Shown: positions 1 to 11,646 of the stretch, piece by piece
Position numbering within the stretch: the first letter of the stretch is position 1
Layout: each line of letters starts with the position of its first letter
Translations under genes and position numbers: made by a program
NCBI GenBank assembly: GCA_963556145.1
Contig: OY744464.1
Location: forward strand, 1,798,001-1,862,000
Direction: 5' to 3'
DNA from: Hygrocybe punicea
Taxonomy: Eukaryota; Basidiomycota; Agaricomycetes; Agaricales; Hygrophoraceae
DNA: 64,000 nucleotides
Notes under the pieces: generated by a model
The model's input: only the letters and a program-made list of their open reading frames with translations
The model's database searches: none
What the model was told of the DNA's origin: nothing

Positions 1-433
1 CGTGTTCATCCCCGGTTTGCTCATTGAGGAGGTCTACTGCCATGCGATGGAATAAGGCCCTGACTGGGTTCGAAGCTGCATGAGTTGGCCGAGCTGAGGT
101 GAGTTTCTGGTTGTCAGATGATGGCTTTGACGCAGCAGAGTCATCTGCATCGGAACTGAATGTCGATGCAGCTGATTTCAAGAAGGTGCCAGTTCTCGCA
201 GGATTGGAACCATTTGTGGAAGCAGAACGAGTTGAACGGGTTCGAGTTGACATGGTTACTCTGTCAGTGCACCCCTTTTTGTTAGGATCAGTTACAGCTG
301 ATTCCCGAGGTGCTTCATCAGCAGAGGGAGCAGGGGTGACAGTTTGGGGATTCACTGCTGCTTTTGCTTCCTGGACGGCCTTCCGTTTGGCTTTCGCTGC
401 TTCTTGTCGTCTTTTCACAGCCCCTTGGGCCAT
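1..433 (-). CDS. Partial unrecognised protein, basic N-terminus
   Basis: An open frame runs from an ATG at 433-431 on the minus strand off the left edge of the window (about 144 codons seen). It begins with a Lys/Arg/Ala-rich stretch (MAQGAVKRRQEAAKAKRK), followed by a Ser/Thr/Ala-rich low-complexity segment that looks disordered. No domain or family is recognised. It is divergent to the plus-strand gene that starts at 612, with 178 bp between the two ATGs, so the pair may share a promoter. The opposite strand is also open here, but the minus-strand composition (charged start, no hydrophobic nonsense) looks more protein-like. Coding status is a moderate inference; the 3' end is outside the window. 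Confidence 0.4.
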   Translation of the reverse strand, partial: MAQGAVKRRQEAAKAKRKAVQEAKAAVNPQTVTPAPSADEAPRESAVTDPNKKGCTDRVTMSTRTRSTRSASTNGSNPARTGTFLKSAASTFSSDADDSAASKPSSDNQKLTSARPTHAASNPVRALFHRMAVDLLNEQTGDEH

Positions 434-611
434 AGCAGGAGGAAAAGCTGTGAGTATGAGCCATTTAGTGTCAGCGTTTGTAAACACTAAAAGATCAGAC
501 AGACTCTGGCTTTTCAAGGTCGAATCTTCAGTGCTCTGGTGCCAGGAACAACGTAAAATTTTATTTTGTACATCAACAATTACTCATGCAACCAAACAGC
601 TCACGCAAACC

Positions 612-1272
612 ATGGCTCTTGTCCCACCCCCCAATGCTGCGGGAGTGATCCCTCCGCCCCTCACTGCTAATCCACCCACCCTTGCAGATATCACAAATGC
701 GAAGGACTATGTGGAAAAGCTCTCACACTCCAAATGTCAGTATGAGAAGATTTTTGCTGTGAGAACTCTACTGATTGTTCATGATAGTGGCAGGACATCC
801 CCTCCATGCCACTGATGCAGAAATTGGATCCGCTGAACTCTACAAGGATTCAGTTACTTTCTCCCATAATCCAGGGGGAAATGCCACTCCGCCCTGGTGG
901 GTGAACCTCACCGCAACGGTCAACCGAATCGATGATAATGTCACGTTGCTGCTTCAACGGTCAGATGAACTTCCCATTCTCCTTTACAACAGCCAATCAG
1001 GACCTCGAGGGCCCCTCCGTAACCCAACTGTAGTTGCCAATGGTGTTCACCCGCTAATGGGAGTGCCTAATCCTCAAACCCGGGATGAACTTGTACTATT
1101 CACAGGTGAGATCATTCTGCTATCCCGTTCCGAGCTTGTTACCTAATTCTTCTCAGTTCAAGAGTGTATTGCATCCATGAATGTGCTGGGTTTACCTGCC
1201 TTGCCGGCTAATTCCACTGTTATAGAAAGGAGGCAACAAATTGCTGTTCGAATTGGGGTTGCGATTGAGTAG
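612..1272 (+). CDS. Unrecognised fungal protein, at least 2-3 exons
   Basis: The start is an ATG at 612 (MALVPPPNAAG). The reading frame changes near 750-780, where a short intron or an indel must lie; I could not place it cleanly. The second coding block, about 780-1105, reads through a segment with NRIDDNVTLLLQRSDELPIL. It ends at a GT donor at 1106, and a last exon from 1157 (after TTCTCAG) reads in phase through GLPALPANSTVIERRQQ to a TAG at 1270-1272. The consistent phase across that last intron supports a real gene. The function is unknown. It converges on the transposase gene at 1479-2745, separated by about 200 bp. Confidence 0.45.
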
Positions 1273-1478
1273 TTGTTAGGTTTTTTGATAAAACAGTCTG
1301 CCGGTGATCAAGCTTCGATTACCTAGGTGTGGTGACCCCGTGTATTTTGTACATTTACAATATGAAAACTGTTCTTTGCCACGTATTCTAATTCCCTGAC
1401 CAGCAAGTCACAGATCACATTTACAACAAAGGGTATACATATATTGTACAGGAATGGTGGAGGGGGGGACAGGACAAG

Positions 1479-2745
1479 CTACACATAACCACAGTGCCTA
1501 AACCAACCAAATACATCCACGGGGCTAATCTCATAGAGGGGTTTGAGTAACACACAATAAATATCCATTAAAGTCAATTCTGTCATAGCCATACGGATGT
1601 ATTTGCCATTGCGGCGGAGGGAATATTTCATTGCAGAGAATGCCAGTTTGATGGGATTGTAGTCAGGCGAATACGGTGGTAGAAATTCACACTGCATGCC
1701 TCTGAATAATGACATGGTAGTCACAAAATTGAAGATAATATAAATCAAAACTTACTGAGATTCGATGAGCTCCAAAATTTCAGGGTGCTTGTGAATTCGG
1801 CAATTATCCATGACAATAACTGATTTTGGGGCGGGGAATGGTTGCATTTGATCAAGGAGACGGTTTATGAATGAATAAAAAAGATTTGTGTCAAAAGCGC
1901 CTTCAACAATTTCACAGTGGATGATGCCATCTTCGAGGGCCAAAGTGGGAAGAACAGAAAACCTAGACATATAGCAGCATTGTCAATGAATGGAGGACTG
2001 AAATGTGAGCGAACATACCGTTGTCCGCGGCAAAAGAAGGCTTTGCGAGTTGCTTTTCGGCCACAGATGGCCCAGGCTCTTCCACGATACGTTATTCGAC
2101 GATCCACAGCACTTTCATCGACAAAAACTAGTTGTTCAGCCTCATATGTGCCAATGCGAGCGGCAAACATGCTTCGTTTCTCTTCACTTCGTTCGATCGC
2201 GACACGGGAGAGCTGACAATTGATTAGTTGAATAATTATGAAATAGTGTGCAAAGTGTACCTTTTTCATGGTATAACCGCCCTTTACGAGGGTTCTCCAT
2301 ATCGTCAAAATTGATACTGAGGTACCGCAAGTCTCCTGGAGCTCCATTCGCAGTTCGTCGAGATACAGATCAGGGCATTCATTCAACCTGTGATGCATAT
2401 ACTGCATATCGAAAGTTTGTGGAGAATGAGTGCACAAGATGTAATGCTACACACCTCAATATCATAGTTACACAGAATTCGATGCACTTTTGGCCTTTCG
2501 CACTCAGGGACATTGATTCGGCCAGAACGCTTGAAGTATGCCAGTATCTTCCGAACGGAACGACTAGAGACATTGGTGTACATGGCAATGTCCTCCTCCG
2601 TCATGGTTGTGCCGAGTCGTACAATTATCCACTGAACAACTGACGCGATCGCCTTGCCTTGAACCATGGGTGGTTGTTGATAGTGTTGAACTGCCAAGTT
2701 TTCGTTGAATTCCCAATTTAGGCAGTTATCATCAATTTCCCTCAC
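1479..2745 (-). CDS. Tc1/mariner-like DDE transposase, catalytic E replaced by K
   Basis: Five exons can be joined in phase: 2745-2455, 2401-2261, 2212-2019, 1962-1756 and 1701-1479, giving 351 aa without a stop. The N-terminal third is helix-turn-helix-like DNA-binding sequence (MTEEDIAMYTNVSSRSV around residues 48-64). The DDE core follows: first Asp in FVDESAVDRR (about D176), second Asp in VIVMDNCRIH (about D261), third position in SPDYNPIKLAF. In the family this last motif is NPIE, and the spacing of 34 residues fits DD34E, but the codon here gives Lys (about K296). The protein is therefore probably inactive for cutting, although the frame is still open. No terminal inverted repeats were found on either side. 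Related in type, but not closely, to the transposase at 56315-57369. Confidence 0.8.
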
Positions 2746-3510
2746 CTTGGAATTGAATTATCGACAAGAAAGTAACAGTGATTGACTAGCACATTGATAG
2801 GTTACCAGAGGTCATGCATGTGAAGTTTGGTGCAGATTGATGTACTCCAAAAGCTTCTGGAGGTGTTGCACGTGGGGGGGTTGCACCGAAAATTTTGGTT
2901 TTTTGTGTGACCGTTTTTGGGACTTTTTACACTGTGAACATCTAGACATTATATTCGAACTCTCATATTTCAAACTGCTAAGCTGTACGTTGAGTATTAC
3001 ATGAGTTATGGCAATTTTGAGTTGGGCGCTCAAAATGAAGCGTGACTGTGATGTTGGAAAAGTCACATGCAAAACACAATAAGTATCTCAAGCCATTACA
3101 TCCAACTGGGGTGGGAGAGCAGATTGTAGTCATTCATGGCGAAACCATTGGTATGGATGCCATTGTACATTCAACAGAGGGTAGCCAGTGGGAACTCATG
3201 GCATTGCATGACCATATGAAAGTTGTTGGCTTAGAGTTCAAAGAACAATTATGTTTGTTAGCAATTCATTAAGTTACTACACATACCAGTTTAATATGAC
3301 TGTAGCCCATGGTTAACTGTGGCTAAACCATTCAAAATATTCAAATTAAGGAAATCACAGCAGCTGGCGATTCTGTATGTCTGTCTTTCTTGATGTTCTG
3401 AAACTCATGATCTGACTTCAAGACATCTTCCCCAGAATCATCCACACACATGAACCCAGGATAAGCCTTGAGGAACAAAGTTTGAGACAACAGGATGTCC
3501 TGTTTCACGC
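2746..3510. other. No gene recognised; contains part of an ORF split by the LTR element
   Basis: No convincing gene is seen from 2746 to 3340. From 3510 back to 3341 on the minus strand an open frame continues in phase with minus-strand sequence at about 6200-6230, on the far side of the LTR element, if the element and one 4-bp duplication are removed. This suggests a pre-existing reading frame (residues such as KQDILLSQTLFLKAYPGF) that the element interrupted. The protein is not recognised. Confidence 0.35.
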
Positions 3511-3720
3511 TGATACACTTGAGGTCCTTGTGGGGACCAAGTGTGAATGCGAGATCGTGGGTCTCCAAAGCCACTCAAGAGAGCTCAAACTCGAAGTGAA
3601 AGGGGAAAAGGATTCTTGTTTGTCGCTATTTACTACAGTCTTTAAATACTGAAGTAAATAAGAAAAGAAAGAAATCTAAAATATACTAAATCGGGGCTCA
3701 GCGGTGATACAGGTGTATCA
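3511..3720. repeat. Left LTR, 210 bp
   Basis: Pairs with 5986-6195 in the same orientation. It starts TGATACAC, ends GTGTATCA and is preceded by ACGC. Confidence 0.85.
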
Positions 3721-3877
3721 TCTTCCTGGGTGCTGAAATTCTGACTGTCCCCAGTCAGCTACACAGGGAAAAGAAAGTGAAGTAAGAGAAGGGGGAAGAG
3801 AAAGAAGAAAAGATAAAGCATATGAAAATATAGTGATAGATCAGGACATAGCTGAAACAAAGAAGAAGCCATACGAT

Positions 3878-4230
3878 GAACTCAGGTGCCCAACCGGGGC
3901 AGCTATACAATGGTGATGAAATATGAGGGCCCAACTAGGGCAGCTATACGAAGGTGACGATTGATGAGGGCCCGAGTGGGGCAACTATATGAAGGTGACA
4001 AAAGATGAGGGCCCAACTGGGGCAACTATACAAAGGCAACAAAAGACGAGGGCCCAACTGGGGCAGCTATACAAAGGTGATGAAAGACGAGGGCCCAACT
4101 GGGACAGCTATACAAAGGTGAAGAAATACAAGCACCTGACTGGGGCAGCTATACGAAGGTGACGAAATATGAGTGTGCCTGACAAAGGCAACAATATATG
4201 ATGGGGGGCCCAAAGAGGGCTACGAAATAT
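3878..4230. repeat. Tandem array of ~41-bp units inside the LTR element
   Basis: About seven to eight imperfect units share the core GGGGCAGCTATACAAAGGTG preceded by GAGGGCCCAACT. Successive cores start about 41-42 bp apart between roughly 3890 and 4160. The last units are degenerate. Confidence 0.8.
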
Positions 4231-4419
4231 GATGAATGTGGTGGCGTTTGGTGTGGTTCACTCTTGGGGATGACGGCAAGGCCATAGATGTGAACACAGA
4301 GTGAAACAGGGGCAAAACAGCGAGAGGGGCAACTGGAAATGGGTTGGTGGGCGATGGACGCGATGGTGACGGCAAATTTGGGGATGGCGCGGATGCAAAC
4401 AATGGGTTTGTATCGTGGC

Positions 4420-5400
4420 TTGTATCTGGGGATGACAGACGAGGGCATAGACGTGGGTGGCAGGTGAAACGGGGGTGACACAGGGGAGAACACAGCTGGA
4501 GGCTGATAGGGACGTGAAGGAGGCAGTGGAAATGGTGTTTTAGGGGACAGCTGGCATGCAGACATGGAGTGTACATGATGACTAACTTCCAGGGACGATT
4601 GAATGGGTGTAGGCAAGGACGATGGACCAAATGGAGGGGAAATGGGGGTGGATGCGTCAATATGCGTGTGGACTTGTTTTCCTGGGGCTGGCGCAGGCTC
4701 AGATGGTGCAGGCATGGCATTGTCTGCTTCTGGGGACGACGTCGAGTGTGTGGGTGTGGACAGGGGGCGATTCGGGTGCGAAACAAGGGGGGACGCGTTG
4801 ATATGCACTTGGATGTGTTTTGCTGGGGCCGGCATGGGCATAGGCATGGACAGTGTGTCACGGATTGCCTCTGGGGACGACAGAGAGGGTGTGGACGTGG
4901 ACGGGGGGTCATTCGGGTGTGAAACGGGAGACGCATCAAAATGCCTCGAAAAAGGCCTTTTGGGGGACTGCGTGGGCTCAAACGGTGGGGACCTGCGATG
5001 GTTCACATCTGGGGACAACAGTGAGTGCGTACGTGGAGACGGGAGCCAAAACGGGCATGAAACGAGGGGGAACGCAATGGGATTGGTCAAGAACGGGGTT
5101 TGTTGAGCGTTAACATGGTTCTCCAGGAACCGTGCAGGATCAAGCGAGGGGAGGGGCCCAGGATTGTATCTGGGGACGACGGTGAGGCCGTAGATGCGAA
5201 TGGCAGGTGAAACAGGGGCGAGATGGAGGGGGGCATGCTGGGCTGCCTCAAAAACAGTGTTGGGTGCATGTGGACGCATTTTTCTATGGACTGCTTCGGT
5301 TCAAAGCTTGGGGACAGGACCGGGCTTGCCTCTGGGGATGACAGCAAGTCCGTGGATGTGAACAGGTGGCCAAACAGGGGCGAGAGTGCTGGGATGCATC
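4420..5400. repeat. Degenerate ~140-160-bp tandem repeats inside the LTR element
   Basis: The phrase TCTGGGGACGACAG and variants recur near 4429, 4731, 4870, 5010, 5171 and 5332. Each is followed by a GTGGATGTG-like and a GTGAAACAGGGG-like phrase. The resulting minus-strand frame is a 376-aa Pro/Ser/His-rich repeat; coding is doubtful. Confidence 0.6.
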
Positions 5401-5985
5401 GAAAACACCGTGTGGATGCGTTTTCCTGCTCGGTTACCGTGGAAACGGCAATGACAGGCATACCTGGGGGTGCACAGGCTAAATCCATTTCACGCTGCGT
5501 GTTTTCCGTCTGTTTCATTGCTATTTCTTCTGTGTTTTGTGAACAATGCGCAAGTGGCGTTCCCTGTTGGAGGTGCTCGTTGGGGCCATTTTGGGGCTTT
5601 CTGGGCGTGGATTTTCGACCGGATTCGGTGGAGCGTGAGTTTCTGAGTGTGTTGGGGTCGTAAAATGAGTGTGGGGGGGACGGATTAGTGAAATAAAATG
5701 GAGACACGAAGGAGTGGACAAAGGTAATGGTGCATGACAGATGTGATGGCATGACACAATAACAAAGAGGGCCGAGTTGTGCTGCCAAGGAGGCGTGACA
5801 GGCAATAGAAAATGAATAGAAGTGTTGAAGATGTCAGGGAAGACTTGAGGGAAACTAGACAATAGGGAATGCTGGAAAATGCTGCCGAAACTGGCGCAAC
5901 AAGTGGCTAAGCTGCTGATAAGCACTGGAAAAGGGATAACCAAAAAGCTGAGATGACTTGGGACCCCTCGTGGTGGGCTCCAAAA

Positions 5986-6195
5986 TGATACACTTGAGGT
6001 TCTTGTGGGGACCGAGTGTGAATGCAAGATCATGGGTCTCCAAAGCCACTCAAGAGAGCTCAAACTCGAAGTGAAAGGGGAAAAGGATTCTTGTTTGTCA
6101 CTATTTACTACAGTCTTTAAATACTGAAGTAAATAAGAAAAGAAAGAAATCTAAAATAAACTAAATTGGGGCTCAGTGGTGATACAGGTGTATCA
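5986..6195. repeat. Right LTR, 210 bp
   Basis: Direct copy of 3511-3720 with about nine substitutions, followed at once by ACGC (6196-6199), the target duplication. Confidence 0.85.
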
Positions 6196-6199
6196 ACGC

Positions 6200-9100
6200 T
6201 CATTAGAGTTTCCACCCCCTTACATTTCCATGCTTGACCACCCCATGCCAACCCCTGCCCAAAAGCACGCCCAGTCCTGGACAACCTACCCAGAAGGATT
6301 GAGATAGTGGGATCTACATTACAGCATCAGCTGGAAGTTCTGATTATGTACGAAACATCATCAGGCCCTACTGCTGCAGTTTACTGAGAGATTGGAGCAG
6401 GACCATTAAAGGGGCTTATGGTGGCATCTGACCTCAGAGTCCAGTCCATATTGGTCTCAATCACAACAAAAAAGCTTCGGACATTAAATCCATGTAACAC
6501 AGGTCAGGCCGAGCAGAGGTTCAAGCCCTCCCATGTAATATCTTTACAGTCATCATGGTTTAACATGCTTCACATTTTTGACAGCTCTCCAGGCTGCCAT
6601 TTTTTCCTATCTTTGTCATCTTTTGTACTTCCATAGGCACAGTAGTTTTACTGGCATGCACACAGCAAAAACAAATTCTGAAGTTAATACAAATGGAAAA
6701 TGGAACACTACAATTTTAGGAGGTTAAGCTTACATGTGGAATGTGTGCGTTAGCCTCATTCAAGTTGTCAGCTTTGGCTTATTTCAATTCTGCAGACCCC
6801 AAGCCCCCTCTGGCTGAACATGGATCTATGTCCTACTGACTTGTTCAAGCAGCCCACAGCAACTGGCAGTGACCTTACTTTGGTAAGTGGCCCATGCTTG
6901 CCTTTACTCCAACCTGGCTAATCATTCGCAGGGAGACGAACAACTGACAACTTTAGCAAGATTGCTGGTGATGCTGCAACCTATAGACACAATGGTTTCC
7001 ATCTTGTCATCCCCAGCATTGTTATTGACTCCTTTCTTCATGCAGTTGCCCTCAGGGGAACAAATTGGCTATCCCACTGACCCCTACGTCGACTCATGGG
7101 CAACGCAGCCACTAGCAGTGTAGAGGCTCTGGATTGTGTTTATCCATATCCTCTTCATATCTGACACCATTCCCATCCATTCCCATTCCCATATCATTGA
7201 TTCCGCTTGATTCCGCTCCTTCCTATCGATTCTGCTCTGGATTCCGCCTCCAGAATCATTCCTGCTCGCGATGCAATGTCCCTAACAACCCAGAATCAGT
7301 ACATATAATTGTATATCATATATCTTCATTTCCCGTCCCCTAGTACATAGCACCACTTCTCCTATCCTCCTCCCCCTTTCATTTACAGCCTTCACTTGTA
7401 GTACATAGTTACTACAGCACAGGATCCTTCATGGTAGTATAAAAGTAGTACAGATATACACATAGAGATATAGACATACATCTTATCGTCCCACTTCAGC
7501 TCTATTTCTTAGTCCACTCTTCATATCATCTACACCTCTCTTCATCCTTTCCCCCACACTCTCCCTCTAATTCCGGTAGCCCTGGATTCAGGTTGGATTG
7601 ATTAGACTTCTCTAAAGAAACTGAATTCCTCAGATCACTTCTTAGCTGATCACCCTTTCTGTAGATTCCTCATCCAGGTCTACAATTGAACTTGCTGTCA
7701 CAGTGGGCCATTATACTCTAGCTGTGGTGTGTATTTTTTGTATCCATGATTGCACTGACCAGTCCCCTTGCACAGTTTCAGTCACACATCCAGGAGCAAC
7801 TTGGACACCTAGACTCCAATACGGCAGGTACAGCATCATTTTTTATCTTAACAATTTCATTCATTTCATCCTACTCTTCCTACAGGTTCATGAAGCAATG
7901 CTCAACCATAAGGATCAATGACAGCCATTCCTGCTAGCCAGAACAATTTGGCTGTCTCGTGGGCCCCCACCATTTGGGATCAATGGTAACTACCCAGAAT
8001 CCTCGATGTCTGTGATGCATGAGTGCCACAGTTCATCTTGTATTCCAAATTAAAAAAATTATAGATCCAAATGTGGGTTCAAAACAACTACAATTTTAAT
8101 GGAGCTAACACCGTACAGGAACGATATGGTGACTACGATATTCCTCTACCTCTCTTGTTCCAACCGCCCCTCACGGGCAAAGTCGACTTCACTATTTTGC
8201 TGACTTTTGCCAAGCCCTGGCATTGTTTGCTTCTCACAGCCCAAAACTTTTATGACGTAGGGATTCCATGACACAACTGGTTTTGTTCACTCTCACAGCA
8301 CCAATTGCATGTGCAACAAGAAATATGGGCAATGGGATTAATGGGCCATTCAAAGCTGGGCATATTCTGGCAACCTGGGCTGAGTAATGAACAACATAAA
8401 AGTAACCATGTAACATACTGATGTGGTAACAGGTATAGTGAATCCAAGTAATGGGACTTTGATCAACTTGGGTACACTTGAGTGTCCCCACTCGGACCTG
8501 GTCGACTTTGTGACTTAACTAGTAGACATTGAACAACATTCTACTTAGGTCCAAAATGGGCATAATAGGTGCCAGCACAACATCCTTGATGCAGTTGTGA
8601 CACATATTCTCCCCCTAGTTGAATCAGGTAAGTATGGGAGTATCAACTACTTAGTCAGTCTCATCCAGGACCATCAAATCTTTATGCATCCTCTGAAATG
8701 GGTAAGTGCATTTGATTTTTCTTCCTGTATACTCATCCACTTTGATTACAGCCCAATTTCCCAATCTGGTTTGGGAGTGAGATCATCTTCGATGTCATGA
8801 CAATCATTTTACTGGGTCCAGGTTCATTTTCCATCATCCATCATTGGCAATGGCTGGGCTTACCGAGCTTGATGATCCCTTTTGAAACCTTTGTTACAGC
8901 AGCCAGATTGGTAAGTTCTACATTTAAAAGATGTTTCCATTCACATTTTACATATTTTTCAGGCGGTTAGGGTTGTTTTGAGAGCAAAATATGGCTTGGA
9001 CCATCACTTCACACAGCATATGTATGGAGCTACTCTCCAGACCCTGAAGAACCAAATGATGGAGATGCACTCCAATCCAGTGGGATCAGCACACTTCATG

Positions 9101-11282
9101 CAGCTGGAGGTTGCCTTACTTCGCAGCATGGTCTTCCAAGCGGCTAATATTTAGAAACATTTACTATGACTTCTACTACTTCTCCTCATCTGAGTGTTCC
9201 TCATCCAAACCCTCATTGACCTCAGATGCTATATAAAATAATTTTCAGCTTACTGTTCTTAGGCTGTCCTAATAAAATAGTGACCCACTGGGAACTGGAG
9301 AGAAATTTGTCCATACAGGCTGCCGATTGGGGCACTCCAGTTGATATTCCAGTAAGATGTCAGCCGGAATATGACAGAGTGCAATGGAATTGATGAAACA
9401 CTCACATGTTAGCCCAGCTTCACATTGGATGAGTTCCATTGTCAACTCCTGTATTTGAGCATGCACATTGTCTAACATGCTTTTTATATTTTGGAATTCC
9501 TCCATATCAACGACAGTTGTTTTTTCTACAATTGCTTCGAAGGTAAGTGGCTTTTTGGATTGTGGAACTCGTGCTACTCACCTTTGATATCTGCAAAGCT
9601 ATTGTTCATCAACCTATTATGGATACAGATGTGTTTGCTGCCCACCCTGCATAATAATATTGGTGTCATGCGAATGAAATTTCTAATGACCATTGTGGTG
9701 CACACCTGACTTCAACTTGTGTCTCCATTACTTCAATATCTATGTCTGCAGGATGCTTTGCAGGTAATGGTATGTTTTTTCTGTCTGGGCTTGACATGGT
9801 ATGTTGCTAGTCTTAACATTCTACTGACTATTTCTACTTTTGGCCCAGGATAAGGTACTGATTCAGGTGACTTCCTGTAGGACTTTATGAAGCCAGAGAT
9901 CATCACTTTTGACAATAAACACCCCATCTGGGTTGCTGTTATGATTCTGGAAATTTTATTTGAATGTCAATGTCATGAAATGCATGAGTAAACGGTTGAA
10001 CATGGAAATTCAAAACTGGTGCATTTGATGAACAACATAAACTAATCGCTATGGCAAGTCACCCCTTGTCAATTATTCAGTCACAGTCTAGCCTGACTTA
10101 GAAAGTTGAAGATACTGTCTCTCTCTTGTGCCTTAATATTGATATTCCTGGTCTCTCATTCCTATTCCCCAATGTCTTTTAGGTGGTGTGTCTTCCCTCT
10201 CATCTCAGAACTAAAATGCTGGTTCCTGACATTTCCTTCATCGGAACATGAATCTCGAGATCCTTACACAAATATAAAGTGTGGGACCCATACCAACACC
10301 TGCATCCCTCATGTCTGATCTTGCAGTCAACACTGGCCCTGGTTGATGAAAATGTGATGACACATTGCAACAAGGCACTAAGAAGAAACCATCAGTGACT
10401 TATTGTATCCTTATGCACCGTGTGTGCTGATGGTCTGGTGTAGAGACTCAATGTTCCCCTGAGTCCATATCGTTGATATCTCATGAATCTGGACGAACCC
10501 GACGCTTCCAAACAACTCCCATTCCAACCCGAGGTGATGTGACCCGACATATGCCGCTTTGTCACGGCCACTTTTGGACCAAATCCAGCAGCCTCATAAG
10601 CCCCGGAGTTCCAATTATAGGAGACAGATCTCATTGGACTCGATTCCTGACTTCGAACTTACCTTATATACCCATCCCCTCATCCTTTCGGAGATATGTA
10701 GGACATTTTCATGGATATTCATTTTCCCTTCCATTTTCCTGTCTTCATCGCATTGCAACCCCCCTCTTTACAACCCCATTCCAACTTCTCTTTGTAGTCT
10801 TCCATCGGCCAAAATAGACATGTCCGAAAGTAGACTACTCACTCATGTACTATAAAAACAGTCCCCAATGACCGTACAAAAAAAGAGATACCCTTAGTCC
10901 CCATTTCCTTATAGTCAGAATCATGTTTTAGTCCCTTCAAATCCTCGTCCTCATAGACCCTTAGCTTTTCGTAGTTCACTTCATTGTCTTTATCATTGTT
11001 CCATTATTCACTCATCGTTTCTAACCCAACCCAACCCAACCCACCATACCCGACATCGTCAGCATCGTCAGGTTCATCGTTAGTTATCTGTTTTTATTCT
11101 GTTCATCACCGGGTTTGTTATTATTCGTCCAGTTTTACACAGCAGCTTTATTTTACTTCCATTTCCACTTCATTTATTATCCCCGACACTGATTATCCAC
11201 CATCACTTCTATGCTGACACCCCTAGGTTAGGATCTTATCTTCCGAAGCCACCAAGAACCCGCATCTACACTGGACAGGGCT
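6200..11282. other. 5-kb stretch without a recognisable gene
   Basis: Only short frames (under about 80 codons) occur here, and none matches a known family by eye. The segment near 8820-9155 on the plus strand has a locally protein-like frame (MYGATLQTLKNQMMEMHSNP) after an intron-like acceptor, and may be a remnant of an unidentified gene. 7130-7560 and 10700-11230 are C/T-rich with TATAAAA-like motifs (for example at about 7438) and could be old solo LTRs, but no paired copy is in the window. Confidence 0.3.
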
Positions 11283-11630
11283 TTAAGGAGCTGATTCTCT
11301 GCGATGGCCCTGGCACTCATGCCCCTCTGCTGCCCCCTTTGTCATATACATGCAACAAACATGACACTTCACAAAAAGACCAAGAAACTGATCCTCAGAC
11401 AATCCCATCCTGGCGGAACTGTGCAAGGACAGGAGCAAGAAGAATTCAGATTTCTTCCTCAGTGCATGTGAAGAGGGCTTGAAGGCCTGGATGGTAGATA
11501 CATTGATGTCTATAGGAATTTCACTCAAATAAATGTGATTTTGTCCAAACAAAATGTACATACTATCCAAGGACTGATTCCTCACTGCATGGATATGAAG
11601 TACGCCATGGCTGTCATTTGGCTGAGTCAT
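11283..11630 (-). CDS. Possible fragment with a Cys/His motif, family not known
   Basis: A 115-codon frame contains CHVCCMYMTKGAAEGHECQGH, which has a CxxC...HxC spacing that could bind zinc. Upstream residues (STIQAFKPSSHALRKKSEF) look protein-like. No start exon or partner exon could be fixed, and the frame faces the gene at 11647. It may be a fragment of a fungal-specific protein or chance. Confidence 0.25.
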   Translation of the reverse strand: MTQPNDSHGVLHIHAVRNQSLDSMYILFGQNHIYLSEIPIDINVSTIQAFKPSSHALRKKSEFFLLLSLHSSARMGLSEDQFLGLFVKCHVCCMYMTKGAAEGHECQGHRRESAP

Positions 11631-11646
11631 CTATGCTTTTTGCAAC

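Larger units (their letters stand above)
3511..6195. mobile_element. Non-autonomous LTR retrotransposon (LARD/TRIM-like)
   Basis: Two direct repeats of 210 bp (3511-3720 and 5986-6195) bound a 2,265-bp interior. Each repeat starts TGATACACTTG and ends CAGGTGTATCA, i.e. TG...CA with a short inverted terminus. The element is flanked by the 4-bp duplication ACGC (3507-3510 and 6196-6199). The LTRs differ at about nine positions (about 96% identical). The interior holds no recognisable gag, protease, reverse transcriptase, RNase H or integrase. It consists of a ~41-bp tandem array (3878-4230) followed by a degenerate ~140-160-bp repeat series to about 5640. No clear primer-binding site or polypurine tract was recognised. 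Long proline-rich ORFs on the minus strand are probably by-products of the repeats. Confidence 0.85.

Noticed and set aside
3878..4230. Regularly spaced repeats resembling a CRISPR array
   Set aside because: The whole ~41-bp unit repeats with no unique spacers, and the genome is a fungus; it is a tandem array.
4149..5279. 376-codon minus-strand proline-rich ORF
   Set aside because: Follows the degenerate tandem repeats inside the LTR element; other frames are open too, and there is no retroelement motif.
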